Source: JAURDE01 sp965365285
Lineage (GTDB): Bacteria; Bdellovibrionota; Bacteriovoracia; Bacteriovoracales; Bacteriovoracaceae
Direction: 5' to 3'
Length of the DNA: 64,000 nt
Assembly: GCA_965365285.1 (NCBI GenBank)
Contig: CBDUBC010000003.1
Coordinates: 1-64,000, forward strand
Shown: positions 25,865-34,538 of the stretch, piece after piece
Layout of the letters: every line of letters begins with the position of its first letter
Numbering within the stretch: the first letter of the stretch is position 1
The notes under the pieces: model-generated
Told to the model about the DNA's origin: nothing
Seen by the model: only the letters and a program-made list of their open reading frames with translations
The model's database searches: none
Translations under genes and position numbers: made by a program

Positions 25865-26880
25865 CAAAACTCAGGATTCTTGCCCTCGTTCACGAATTAC
25901 TTGTCCCCCCTCAAAATATTAATCTTTCAGAAATCGATCGAATTGAGACGCCATGGATAACTGAATATGATGTTATATCCCAACTTAAAAAAAATGGACA
26001 TGAGGTCAAAGTTCTTGGCATCTATGCGGACCTAGATCCTATTAAATCTGCTGTACAAGAGTTTAAACCACATATTGTTTTTAATATCATGGAAGAATTC
26101 CAAGAGCAGAGACATCACCTCCACAACCTGCTCGGCTATCTAGAGCTTTTGGGTGTTAAGTATACGGGATGTAATCCTCATGCTCTTTCGATAACCGTTG
26201 ATAAATCAACGACAAAGAAAATTCTTCGCTATCACAATCTTCTCACTCCTAATTTTTTATCTTTTAAAAAAGATAAGTCGATTAAAATACCTAAAGACTT
26301 AAATTATCCGCTTATTGTAAAGTGCCTTACCGAAGAAGGTTCTTTAGGACTCTCACAAGCTTCTATTGTAAATAGTAGGGAAAAGTTAAAAGAGAGAATT
26401 CAATTTGTTCACAAAAAGATTAATGATCACGCTATCGTAGAAGAGTTTGTTGAAGGTCGTGAGCTTTTTGTAGGAGTTCTTGGAAATAAAAGACCAAAGG
26501 TATTACCTATTTGGGAGCTTCTTTTTGAAAACACCGAGAACCCCGAAAAAGAAATCTATTCAAGTAGGGCCAAGGCCAATAGCGCCTATCGAAAAAGAAA
26601 AGGAATTAAAGATAAAAAGGCAAAGGTTGATCCTGAATTAGAAAAGAAGATTAATAAAATTGTGACCAAGGCCTATAAAGTTTTAGGGATCACAGGTTAC
26701 GCTCGCTTTGATTTACGGGTGGATTCAAATCATAATGTTTATATCATTGAAGTAAACCCAAACCCTGATATTGCCATCGATGATGAGTTTGCAAGAAGTG
26801 CCAATCAAGTTGGTATTCCCTACCCTAGGCTTTTAGAGAGAATTATTAAACTCGGTCTCAGTTACCAACCTATTTCTTAA
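25861..26880 (+). CDS. ATP-grasp ligase, D-Ala-D-Ala ligase-like
   Basis: 339 residues. ATP-grasp architecture: an N-terminal pre-ATP-grasp Rossmann lobe (VFNIMEEFQEQ, LGVKYTGCNPHALSITVDK), the central lobe with LNYPLIVKCLTEEGSLGLSQ (ATP and phosphate loop), HAIVEEFVEGRELFVGVLG, and the C-terminal metal-binding YARFDLRVDSNHNVYIIEVNPNPDI. It resembles D-alanine-D-alanine ligase but lacks a cell-wall gene context and is paired by overlap with a cytosolic metallopeptidase, so it is better called a carboxylate-amine ligase of unknown substrate. Start GTG. Confidence 0.8.
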   Translation: MTKLRILALVHELLVPPQNINLSEIDRIETPWITEYDVISQLKKNGHEVKVLGIYADLDPIKSAVQEFKPHIVFNIMEEFQEQRHHLHNLLGYLELLGVKYTGCNPHALSITVDKSTTKKILRYHNLLTPNFLSFKKDKSIKIPKDLNYPLIVKCLTEEGSLGLSQASIVNSREKLKERIQFVHKKINDHAIVEEFVEGRELFVGVLGNKRPKVLPIWELLFENTENPEKEIYSSRAKANSAYRKRKGIKDKKAKVDPELEKKINKIVTKAYKVLGITGYARFDLRVDSNHNVYIIEVNPNPDIAIDDEFARSANQVGIPYPRLLERIIKLGLSYQPIS

Positions 26881-27485
26881 GGCTTCCATTTCTTTTCTAG
26901 GAACTGATCTCTACCAGAATTGTATCGGTAATATTTATAGCGAATGGGATTTTTTTGGTAATAGTCCTGATGATAATCTTCAGCAGGAGAAAAGTTTTTA
27001 AGCTCTCTAATGGGAGTTATAATTGGTTTTTTAAAAACACCACTTTGGGCAAGCTTTTCTTTAGACTCCATTGCAATCTTTTTTTGATTTTCGTCATGGT
27101 AAAAAATTGCGGTTCCATATTGCGGTCCTCGGTCAACAAATTGTCCTCCATCATCCGTTGGATCCACATTTTTCCAAAAGATATCTATAAGCTCCTCATA
27201 AGAAACCTTGCTCGGATCATAGACTATTTGAATAACTTCAAGATGACCTGTTCCACCAGAGGAGACTTCTTCGTAGGTAGGATTTATCTTTTCGCCCCCA
27301 GCGTAACCACTAATGGTTTCAAGGACTCCCTCTCTTTGATCAAATGGTGGTTCCATACACCAAAAACATCCGCCCGCGAAGGTTGCTCTTTTTGTATTTT
27401 CTAAGTTCACTTTTTCCCCTGATTTTTGAGTCGTGCACCCTAATATTAAAATCAATAAAATATATACATGAAACCAAGTCTTCAT
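26877..27485 (-). CDS. msrA: Peptide methionine sulfoxide reductase, lipoprotein form
   Basis: About 202 residues from ATG at 27485, which has AAGGGG upstream; an in-frame GTG at 27491 is too close to that site. The N-terminus is a lipoprotein signal with lipobox ILGC at about residue 17, so the enzyme is envelope-anchored. The catalytic segment is ATFAGGCFWCMEPPFDQ; the rest, including GYAGGEKINPTYEEVSSGGTGH and DYHQDYYQKNP, is a full MsrA. It repairs methionine S-sulfoxide in exported proteins. It overlaps the end of the lipase-maturation-factor gene, so they share an operon. Confidence 0.93.
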   Translation of the reverse strand: MKTWFHVYILLILILGCTTQKSGEKVNLENTKRATFAGGCFWCMEPPFDQREGVLETISGYAGGEKINPTYEEVSSGGTGHLEVIQIVYDPSKVSYEELIDIFWKNVDPTDDGGQFVDRGPQYGTAIFYHDENQKKIAMESKEKLAQSGVFKKPIITPIRELKNFSPAEDYHQDYYQKNPIRYKYYRYNSGRDQFLEKKWKP

Positions 27486-28924
27486 TTCCACCCCTTTTTT
27501 CTAACAAAGTCATCAAGACTTGTATTGTCTAAGCTTAGTGGAGGTAAATATACTTTTTCAAATTTTCTATTATACCACTGCTGACTTTCTAGTGGTGCAA
27601 ATTCATAAATATAATGGTCTAATTTAATATACTTAGGTGGTTTTGCAGGAAATGGGTTCTTGGACAAAAGAGAGAGAACTGCTTCATCCCCTTTCAATAA
27701 TTTATAAACAAGATTAATGATCCAGGGGTTATATTCATAGCTATTCATTGCAGCAAACCAAATTTGCCAAGTCAGCCGGTAATGATATGGGGCCACGGCA
27801 CAAGGCCTGTCAAATATATTTCCAGGCTTGCATGGAATCTCATATTCCTTCCACTCAGTTGAAGGGGTTATGGTAGAGTCATTTGTGCCTTTAATGATGA
27901 CCTCTTTTCTTATTTTAGTAATCCCACCAAATACCCCATAACTATTCACGAAATGGAACTGATCATAGGATCGATTCATAATTTGCCTAGGTCCAATTAA
28001 GTTTTTTATCGGGTCAATGCTTTTAAAAGCGACAAAGATCAAAAGAAGATAGGATAGATTATTTTTTATTCTTGATTCTTTTTTCAATTTAATAAATTTA
28101 TATAAAAATTGAGGGGTAAGTTTTTTTAGAAATGGATCATCAAAACAGGAAATACTCATAACAAGAGCGATTATATTGATCCAGGCAAAATTTCCTGTCA
28201 TCATAATGCCTAACTGAAAAAGGACAAAGAGAACTCCAGCACCGTTAGAAAACCTTCTTCCTAAAAAAAGGAAAAATGGGACTATTAATTCAATAAAGTG
28301 ATTAATAAAAACCATCGTTTTATGTATTAACGTGGGAAGAAAATGGAAGAAAGGACTCAAGGGATTAGGAATTGGTTGAGTCTCAAAATGATCACTTAAG
28401 CAGGTTAAATCTACCCAACACTGATCTCCTCTTAGTTTAATTAGCCCTGCACCTAACATAAGCCGAAATAAAACCCATTTTTGTAAGAAGACCATAATTC
28501 TATTAGAAGTCATAAAAATAGAGAGGAAACCAATCTCTAATAAGTTCGTTTCCCAGCCAAATCCCCAAAAGGTTTGACCTGAATGAACGAAAGAGAGCTG
28601 AAAAAACCAAAGTAAAAATAGAATCAAGGGATGAGAAAACCCAAATAATACAAATAAAGAAAGAAGAAGACCTAATTGAATCACTCCTACTCCAAAGCTA
28701 TTTGATTGCTCGAACCAAAAGAGAGAAGGATTATTCCAAAATTGAACCCATGTGAAATGATCAGGGTAAAGATTTGCGATAGGAAGAAGACCATCCTCTC
28801 CCAATAATCCTAAGTACTGGTTATATAAAGGCCAGAAAACAAGAAAATAAAGTAAACCGATTCCTCTCAGAAAATAAAAAGAGGTCAGTTGATAGGTTCC
28901 CTCTGAATGAAAATATTTTTTCAT
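27482..28924 (-). CDS. Lipase maturation factor family protein
   Basis: About 480 residues with many membrane segments in the first two thirds. The N-terminal FLRGIGLLYFLVFWPLYNQY, the core motif KLRGDQCWVDLTCLSDHFET, then PNPLSPFFHFLP and the soluble tail block DRPCAVAPYHYRLTWQIWFAA are hallmarks of the LMF1/LMF2 family, which in animals assists lipase folding in the ER. Two starts are possible: ATG at 28936, or ATG at 28924, which lies seven bases after a TATGAT box and is chosen here. Substrates in bacteria are unknown. Confidence 0.88.
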   Translation of the reverse strand: MKKYFHSEGTYQLTSFYFLRGIGLLYFLVFWPLYNQYLGLLGEDGLLPIANLYPDHFTWVQFWNNPSLFWFEQSNSFGVGVIQLGLLLSLFVLFGFSHPLILFLLWFFQLSFVHSGQTFWGFGWETNLLEIGFLSIFMTSNRIMVFLQKWVLFRLMLGAGLIKLRGDQCWVDLTCLSDHFETQPIPNPLSPFFHFLPTLIHKTMVFINHFIELIVPFFLFLGRRFSNGAGVLFVLFQLGIMMTGNFAWINIIALVMSISCFDDPFLKKLTPQFLYKFIKLKKESRIKNNLSYLLLIFVAFKSIDPIKNLIGPRQIMNRSYDQFHFVNSYGVFGGITKIRKEVIIKGTNDSTITPSTEWKEYEIPCKPGNIFDRPCAVAPYHYRLTWQIWFAAMNSYEYNPWIINLVYKLLKGDEAVLSLLSKNPFPAKPPKYIKLDHYIYEFAPLESQQWYNRKFEKVYLPPLSLDNTSLDDFVRKKGWK

Positions 28925-29055
28925 AGTATCTATCATACCTAAGAAAGTTTAGAAGTGTCCCTAAAGAAATACATACGGGTCAATTAACCTAAGATTTATT
29001 TACTTTCTTAACTTTCTTTGAAATCCTATAAAAATATATGCAACAAGGATGTTTC

Positions 29056-30369
29056 ATGAAATTTTTTATTTTATTCACTACTCTATTACTCAGTTTAAGT
29101 TCTTACTCTAAAAATTATGATGGCTACATCATCAAACTAAAAAAAAATCCAGAGAGCTTCCTTAACTTTCTTTCTAATGTAGGGAAGGTTGAAAGACTTC
29201 GAGTTAAAAACCACTATTTTTACACACTAAGTGATCAAGGTCTTAACAAAAGTAATCTCGAGACAATTAGAAACCACCCTCTTGTAGAATATATTGAACC
29301 TAATTATTATTATCACCTCGATACTCCTGTAGATATCCAATGGGGTCGAGAAATCACCGAAAAAAAAGGCTTTCTCAAACAATGGAATCTTCTCAATCGA
29401 GGAAAAAGACAACGAGGTCGAGAGATCAACTACAAAGAAGGAATGGATATTTCGGCAATGAAGGCATGGGAGATCACTCAAGGAAAAAAAGATGTCATCA
29501 TTGCAGTGATTGATACTGGAATCACTTATAATCACCCAGATATTAAAGAAAACGTTTGGATTAATGAAGCCGAAAAAAATGGTCAACCAGGTGTGGATGA
29601 TGATCAAAACGGTTACGTCGATGATATCTATGGCTGGGACTTCGCTAGAAAAATTTCGGACCCCATAGATAATGAATGGGGACATGGAACTCATGTTGCT
29701 GGAATCATAGCCGCAAAACATAATGAGCGAGGAATAAAAGGCATAATGAATCAAGCGAGAGTTATGGCCCTTAAAATCTTCAATAAAAAAGCAGAAGGAG
29801 AGGCCCGATCACCTACGAGTGGAATCATCGAGTCTTTCTACTATGCCATTGATAATGGTGTCCAAATTATTAATGCGAGTTGGGGGGGCGGTGATTTCTC
29901 ACAAGCACTGCTTGATGCAATGAGAGATCTCGCAAAAAATAATATTATTTTTGTTACCACGGCAGGAAATCACAAAAGAAATAACGATGAAACACCTTAC
30001 TACCCTGCTGGATACGACTCCGATAATATCGTTGTTGTTGGTGCTTATACTGGTGCAGGACAAAAGGCATATTTCTCGGGTTATGGTAAAAATAGCGTAG
30101 ACATCTGGGCACCTGGAACTAATGTTCTTTCATTATATAAAACAAACCCAGTTGGTGACTTTACCTATACTGAAATGAGTGGGACCTCCATGGCCGCTCC
30201 CCATGTTGCAGCCATTTTAGGCATGGCCAAATCAATCAATCCTGGCCTTGATTATAGGCAAGCAATTCAAGCACTTATGGATGCTAGTATTGATGAAGAT
30301 CATTTTAGAGATCTTAGCCGATACGGTCGGGCCGATGCAGAAAAACTTTTAAACAATTTGGCCAAATAA
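29056..30369 (+). CDS. Secreted subtilisin-like serine protease (S8) with I9-type propeptide
   Basis: About 437 residues from ATG at 29056, which has AAGGAT upstream and begins the signal peptide MKFFILFTTLLLSLSSYS. An in-frame ATG at 29038 follows a TATAAA box by five bases and is an alternative start. Residues about 20-90 resemble an I9-type propeptide (ends NHPLVEYIEPNYYYH). The protease has the triad Asp in VIAVIDTGITYNHPDI, His in GHGTHVAGIIAAKHN and Ser in SGTSMAAPHVAA, plus the oxyanion Asn in VTTAGNHKRN. Exported protease, activated by propeptide removal. 37 bases before a second subtilase. Confidence 0.93.
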   Translation: MKFFILFTTLLLSLSSYSKNYDGYIIKLKKNPESFLNFLSNVGKVERLRVKNHYFYTLSDQGLNKSNLETIRNHPLVEYIEPNYYYHLDTPVDIQWGREITEKKGFLKQWNLLNRGKRQRGREINYKEGMDISAMKAWEITQGKKDVIIAVIDTGITYNHPDIKENVWINEAEKNGQPGVDDDQNGYVDDIYGWDFARKISDPIDNEWGHGTHVAGIIAAKHNERGIKGIMNQARVMALKIFNKKAEGEARSPTSGIIESFYYAIDNGVQIINASWGGGDFSQALLDAMRDLAKNNIIFVTTAGNHKRNNDETPYYPAGYDSDNIVVVGAYTGAGQKAYFSGYGKNSVDIWAPGTNVLSLYKTNPVGDFTYTEMSGTSMAAPHVAAILGMAKSINPGLDYRQAIQALMDASIDEDHFRDLSRYGRADAEKLLNNLAK

Positions 30370-30375
30370 AGTATA

Positions 30376-30402
30376 TTGACTCTATCATTTAGCCGATAAA
30401 AT
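30376..30402 (+). promoter_or_regulatory. Promoter of the second subtilase, leaderless geometry
   Basis: TTGACT (30376-30381), 15-base spacer, TAAAAT (30397-30402), then four bases to the ATG at 30407. No Shine-Dalgarno sequence precedes the ATG. Confidence 0.55.
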
Positions 30403-30406
30403 AACT

Positions 30407-33298
30407 ATGTTTTATCGGCTATTTTTGCTTTTTCTCATTCTCTTAAATGGGTGTTCTCAGAAAGTCTCTGAAACATCTCCATCTGAAGTCACTTCCTTAA
30501 ATGAAAACACTGAACTAAAAGAAAGTCTTCTTAAAAGAAAAACTGAAATTGAGTCCATAAACATACCTGATAAACTTTCATTAAACTTTGAAGAGCATTC
30601 CAATGCATTAAAACAAATTGGAATTCAAAAAAAAGATTGGATGGAACAGAAAGAATCTCTACAAAAAGAGGTCATTGAAAAAGGTCAATCGCAGGAAAAA
30701 AGTCTAAATTCAATAAGAGATCAGCTAGAAGAACTCAAAAAGATGTTAGTTGAATCCTCTGGTTTATTAAAGAAAAACATTTTGGATTCCATTGAAAATA
30801 AGAAAAAAGAGCAAGAGCTTGTCATTGAAATCTATAAACTTGATGAAAAGCTCTCAAAAAAAGAAATCCTAAATAGCGATCATCAAGTAAAAATACTGAC
30901 TCAGAAGAAAAAGATTCTAGAAATAATTTTTAATTTGAGAAAAGTTTATTATGACAAAATTAATAGTTTAATCTCAATTTTTGAAGAAAAGAAGGAGTCT
31001 TTACTTCAATTCATAAAACAAAGTTTAAGAGATAATAATTTCAATTCGGTTCTTTATGGATATTATCGTTCAGGACTAATCAACAAGGAAAAAGAGCTCC
31101 ATCAAGATCTCAAAAACTTTAGAGATTTAATTTCTAAAGAAACTCAAGATGAACAGGATCTTCTTAACGAACTTTTGAACTTCAACATATCCTCTAAAAA
31201 TGAGATCACTGAATTATCAAATAAGGAAAGGTCTCTAGACATCTTAAAGCTTCAATTCAGTAAACTGCTGCGAGAAAGGGAAAGGCTATCTTCTGATAAT
31301 ACTCCCACTCCTATACCAATACCTCCATCAACTAATGAGAGTGAAATTCGTGACGAAAGAAGAGTAGAAGCGATTAGTAGATTCAAAACTGAGGAGGATC
31401 CATTATTCCCCTACCAATGGCACCTTTTCAATCAAGGACAAAAAACATTCTCGAGGAGTAAAGCCTTATATGGAATGGATATTAGGGCCGGAGATATTTA
31501 TGAAAGAGGGTTCAGCGGTAAAGGAATTAAAATTGCGATAAGTGATACAGGACTCGAGATCGACCATGAAGATCTTCGCACCAATATTATCCCAGGTTCA
31601 CGTAATTATTTTACTGGTAGGAAAGAAAACGATTATATCGATAATCCTACATCAAAGAAATCATTTCATGGCACAAGTGTTGCTGGTATTATTGCTTCTA
31701 GAGGTTGGAATGGTAAAGGCGGAAGAGGGATTGCCCCTTTCGCTGGAATAGCTGGCTTTAAGTTTATTGGAGGGAGTAATACGATTCATGAACTTGTTCA
31801 TCAAGCAGAGGGAGACTTTGATGTCTTTAATTTTAGCTACGGTAAGAATCCGTGCTCATTTTATAAGATTAATAGTCATTTTGAAAAATCCATTCGTAAA
31901 AATATGGATAAGCTAAGAGATGGGCTTGGGCCAATTTATGTAAAATCAGCGGGAAATGAATTCAAAGATCAGGCACAAAAATGTAACTCAAATTTTAATC
32001 ACGAGTATTATGGTAACTCTGCTCTTTTAGGAAGTAATTCTTTACCCTATTTTATTGTAGTCGGTTCAATTAACTCCTCTGGTAAAAAAGCAAGTTATTC
32101 CTCACCTGGGCCCAATCTATGGATATCCGCTCCTGGTGGCGAATATGGCTCTATTTATCCGGCCATACTCACGACTGACTTGTCGAGCTGCGATGAAGGA
32201 AGCTCCAAGGCTACTCAATACCCTAAAAACTTATTTGAATACGGCTCATCTCTTAATCGAAACTGTAGTTATACATCCACGATGAACGGTACTAGCGCCG
32301 CTGCCCCTGTCATTTCCGGAGCATCTGCCCTACTACTAGAAGCTAATCCAAAACTCGGGTGGAGAGACATAAAACATATTCTTGCCTCTACGGCCTGGAA
32401 GCCAGATTCACCTAACACGATTTCTCATCCTAACAAGCAAAATCTAAAAAGGCATATTTATCAAGATGGTTGGGTTAAAAATAGTGCGGGGTTCTCTTTT
32501 CACAACTGGTATGGCTTTGGGGCGCTTGATTTAGAAATGGCCATCAAAATGGCAGAAAAATATAAAAGTAATTGGGGCAAACTTGTGCAGACTGAAAATC
32601 CCAATTCAAACGAATGGGATTATCAAAGTGGGCACCTTGGACGCTCAATACCAGATGGTTCCCACCTCGGTGTCTCTCATTCAATAAGAGTAAAACATCG
32701 ATTATTTGTCGAGGCGATCCAAGTGAAAATTTCAATCGATCACCCCTATACTTCCGATATTGGTATTGAGCTTTATTCTCCAAATGGTACAAAAAGTATC
32801 CTCATGAATATCAATAGTGGAATTATTAATCGAGGAATTAATGAAGAGATCCTATTGAGTAATGCTTTTTATGGAGAAGATAGCTATGGTGATTGGACTA
32901 TAAAAGTTTTGGATGGTTCTAATTCCTACAAGGGAGATTTTATCAAGTGGGAGATTAAGGTATTTGGACATCCGTTTAAACCTCCAAATTTTTTTGATAT
33001 TGATTTCAATCCTCAAATTGTCATCAATACTAAAGATTGGGATCAATCTCGCTCCTTCCAAGCGGAATGGAAGAATTACTCTGAAGGATTACGTTATGAA
33101 GTCTCTCTGGGGGAGAGGCCGGGCACATCCGATATTATGTCGTGGTTCAATGCGACCTCTGAAAATGTAGAAATCAAAATAAAGTATATACTAAAGAAGA
33201 TTTACTCTAATAAAAATTATTATTTCAATCTTAGAGTTATTGATGATCATGAAAATAAGTCTCAGATTTTTTCTAAAAAATGGATGCTAAGGAAATGA
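30407..33298 (+). CDS. Lipoprotein subtilisin-like protease with coiled coil and P domain
   Basis: 963 residues. A lipobox (LNGC, about residue 16) marks a lipoprotein. About residues 25-300 form a long charged coiled coil rather than a recognisable propeptide. The S8 domain runs from about 320 to 715: Asp in KIAISDTGLEIDHED, His in SFHGTSVAGIIAS, Ser in MNGTSAAAPVISGA, and the oxyanion Asn in VKSAGNEFKD. Then comes a P/Homo B domain (about 755-855; YTSDIGIELYSPNGTKS, YGDWTIKVLD) as in proprotein convertases, and a final Fn3-like region. Envelope-anchored convertase-type protease. Confidence 0.88.
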   Translation: MFYRLFLLFLILLNGCSQKVSETSPSEVTSLNENTELKESLLKRKTEIESINIPDKLSLNFEEHSNALKQIGIQKKDWMEQKESLQKEVIEKGQSQEKSLNSIRDQLEELKKMLVESSGLLKKNILDSIENKKKEQELVIEIYKLDEKLSKKEILNSDHQVKILTQKKKILEIIFNLRKVYYDKINSLISIFEEKKESLLQFIKQSLRDNNFNSVLYGYYRSGLINKEKELHQDLKNFRDLISKETQDEQDLLNELLNFNISSKNEITELSNKERSLDILKLQFSKLLRERERLSSDNTPTPIPIPPSTNESEIRDERRVEAISRFKTEEDPLFPYQWHLFNQGQKTFSRSKALYGMDIRAGDIYERGFSGKGIKIAISDTGLEIDHEDLRTNIIPGSRNYFTGRKENDYIDNPTSKKSFHGTSVAGIIASRGWNGKGGRGIAPFAGIAGFKFIGGSNTIHELVHQAEGDFDVFNFSYGKNPCSFYKINSHFEKSIRKNMDKLRDGLGPIYVKSAGNEFKDQAQKCNSNFNHEYYGNSALLGSNSLPYFIVVGSINSSGKKASYSSPGPNLWISAPGGEYGSIYPAILTTDLSSCDEGSSKATQYPKNLFEYGSSLNRNCSYTSTMNGTSAAAPVISGASALLLEANPKLGWRDIKHILASTAWKPDSPNTISHPNKQNLKRHIYQDGWVKNSAGFSFHNWYGFGALDLEMAIKMAEKYKSNWGKLVQTENPNSNEWDYQSGHLGRSIPDGSHLGVSHSIRVKHRLFVEAIQVKISIDHPYTSDIGIELYSPNGTKSILMNINSGIINRGINEEILLSNAFYGEDSYGDWTIKVLDGSNSYKGDFIKWEIKVFGHPFKPPNFFDIDFNPQIVINTKDWDQSRSFQAEWKNYSEGLRYEVSLGERPGTSDIMSWFNATSENVEIKIKYILKKIYSNKNYYFNLRVIDDHENKSQIFSKKWMLRK

Positions 33299-33996
33299 AA
33301 AAGTATTTAATTGGATTTACTGTTCTTTTAACCATTGGCATTTTTCTTTTTTGGAAAGTGGAAACGGATTTTTCAAAAGGTTTAGTTCATAAACCTATTG
33401 AAGTAAAAAATATTGATATTCAAAAAACTGATTTACCAAAGGTAGATAAGGTGGATTCTTCGATCATTCCTAGTGCTAAAAAGACTACTTCCTCTCCAAA
33501 ACTAAAAACTAAGATCAATCTCATCAAGGGTAATTTGAAAATTCAAAACTTTATCAATCAATACTTCTCTAATCTAGAGAGAATAGGTCCAAGTAAAAAG
33601 AATTTTTTATCTCAAACTCTCAGGGCCGTAGCAAAGAAAAAATTTAATCCAAATATGGGAAAAATTCTTGAAGAAAGGGCCGGGTTTGTTATTTTCCTTG
33701 TTTCTGAATTAAGTATTAAAGAATCCTATACTATTAAGCCTCATTCTTTACCTGTCGTTTATGACCAACATAAAAATACTCTTGGTATAGTCACAGGAAA
33801 TTTGACGTTAGAGTACTCAAAGATCGAAGATCCAAAGAAGCTATCCCGTATTTTAGGAATTGACATACTCAAGATCCAAGATGGAGTGATTTTTGGAAGA
33901 ACAAAATCTCTAGAATCAACTGAAAAGATGCGAAAAGACCCTAGAGTATTATCTCTCGAGATAGAAATTATTGATTCTTCTTTTGAACCTAATTAG
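33295..33996 (+). CDS. Membrane-anchored protein with subtilase-propeptide-like C-terminus
   Basis: About 233 residues. A single N-terminal membrane helix (about 4-20) and then a periplasmic part. The C-terminal ~80 residues (GIVTGNLTLEYSK, LGIDILKIQDGVIFGRTK, EKMRKDPRVLSLEIEI) follow the pattern of I9-type prodomains, where 'dpRVlsvE' is the usual final strand. ATG at 33295 overlaps the subtilase stop (ATGA); an ATG at 33280 is also in frame. It could chaperone or inhibit the upstream protease in trans. The homology is by eye only; no family was otherwise recognised. Confidence 0.6.
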   Translation: MKKYLIGFTVLLTIGIFLFWKVETDFSKGLVHKPIEVKNIDIQKTDLPKVDKVDSSIIPSAKKTTSSPKLKTKINLIKGNLKIQNFINQYFSNLERIGPSKKNFLSQTLRAVAKKKFNPNMGKILEERAGFVIFLVSELSIKESYTIKPHSLPVVYDQHKNTLGIVTGNLTLEYSKIEDPKKLSRILGIDILKIQDGVIFGRTKSLESTEKMRKDPRVLSLEIEIIDSSFEPN

Positions 33997-34396
33997 CACC
34001 TTTAGATGTGAGCTCTCCAACATACTTTTTATCTTCAATAAGAATATGGTTTCTTAGCCAATTTTTTAAAAAGTCCATTACTTCATTAGTAAGACCCGCT
34101 TCACCAGCATCAAATTTTTTCTTAAAATCAAGAACCTGCTCAACAAGAAGCGTATGGAGTCTTCTATGCTCTTTATCATGAGAATACTTATGAAGATCAA
34201 ATAGTCTTTCCTCAAATTTGAAATGAGAATCCGTGTATTCAACTAACCTCGTAAGGATTTGACCGATTTCTTCGTTCCCCTTACCTGTAAGCATTGCATC
34301 ATGAAGTTGATTGATATAGCCAACAAGCTTCTCATGCTGTCCATCGACAGTTTTCATCCCAATCATGTACTCTGGTCCCCAGTTGATTAGTGCCAT
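33989..34396 (-). CDS. Bacteriohemerythrin
   Basis: 135 residues, a four-helix bundle diiron O2-binding protein. Iron ligands are visible in order: His in TVDGQHEKL, His/Glu in DSHFKFEERLF, His in DKEHRRLHTLL and the HxxxD motif in NHILIEDKKY. Cytosolic single-domain type; thought to store or sense oxygen. GGAG precedes the ATG. It converges with the propeptide-like gene by 8 bases. Confidence 0.93.
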   Translation of the reverse strand: MALINWGPEYMIGMKTVDGQHEKLVGYINQLHDAMLTGKGNEEIGQILTRLVEYTDSHFKFEERLFDLHKYSHDKEHRRLHTLLVEQVLDFKKKFDAGEAGLTNEVMDFLKNWLRNHILIEDKKYVGELTSKGAN

Positions 34397-34418
34397 TATT
34401 AACTCCTTTTAAGGCTCT

Positions 34419-34427
34419 ATTTTACCA
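34419..34427 (-). promoter_or_regulatory. Extended -10 of the bacteriohemerythrin gene
   Basis: Minus strand TG at 34427-34426, one base, then TAAAAT (34424-34419), about 23 bases upstream of the ATG. No convincing -35. Confidence 0.4.
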
Positions 34428-34538
34428 TCTCCCACCCACTTATAGTTCAAATTTTTAGCGGATTATATGATCTGGCCCATACTTATTTATATGGATAAAG
34501 GATATTTAAAAATAAATTTTATTGTGGAGGAGTAAGAA

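Noticed and set aside
29056..33298. Two subtilases as a recent tandem duplication
   Set aside because: Their layouts differ (I9 propeptide versus coiled coil plus P domain) and the protease domains are not close, so this is not a recent duplication.
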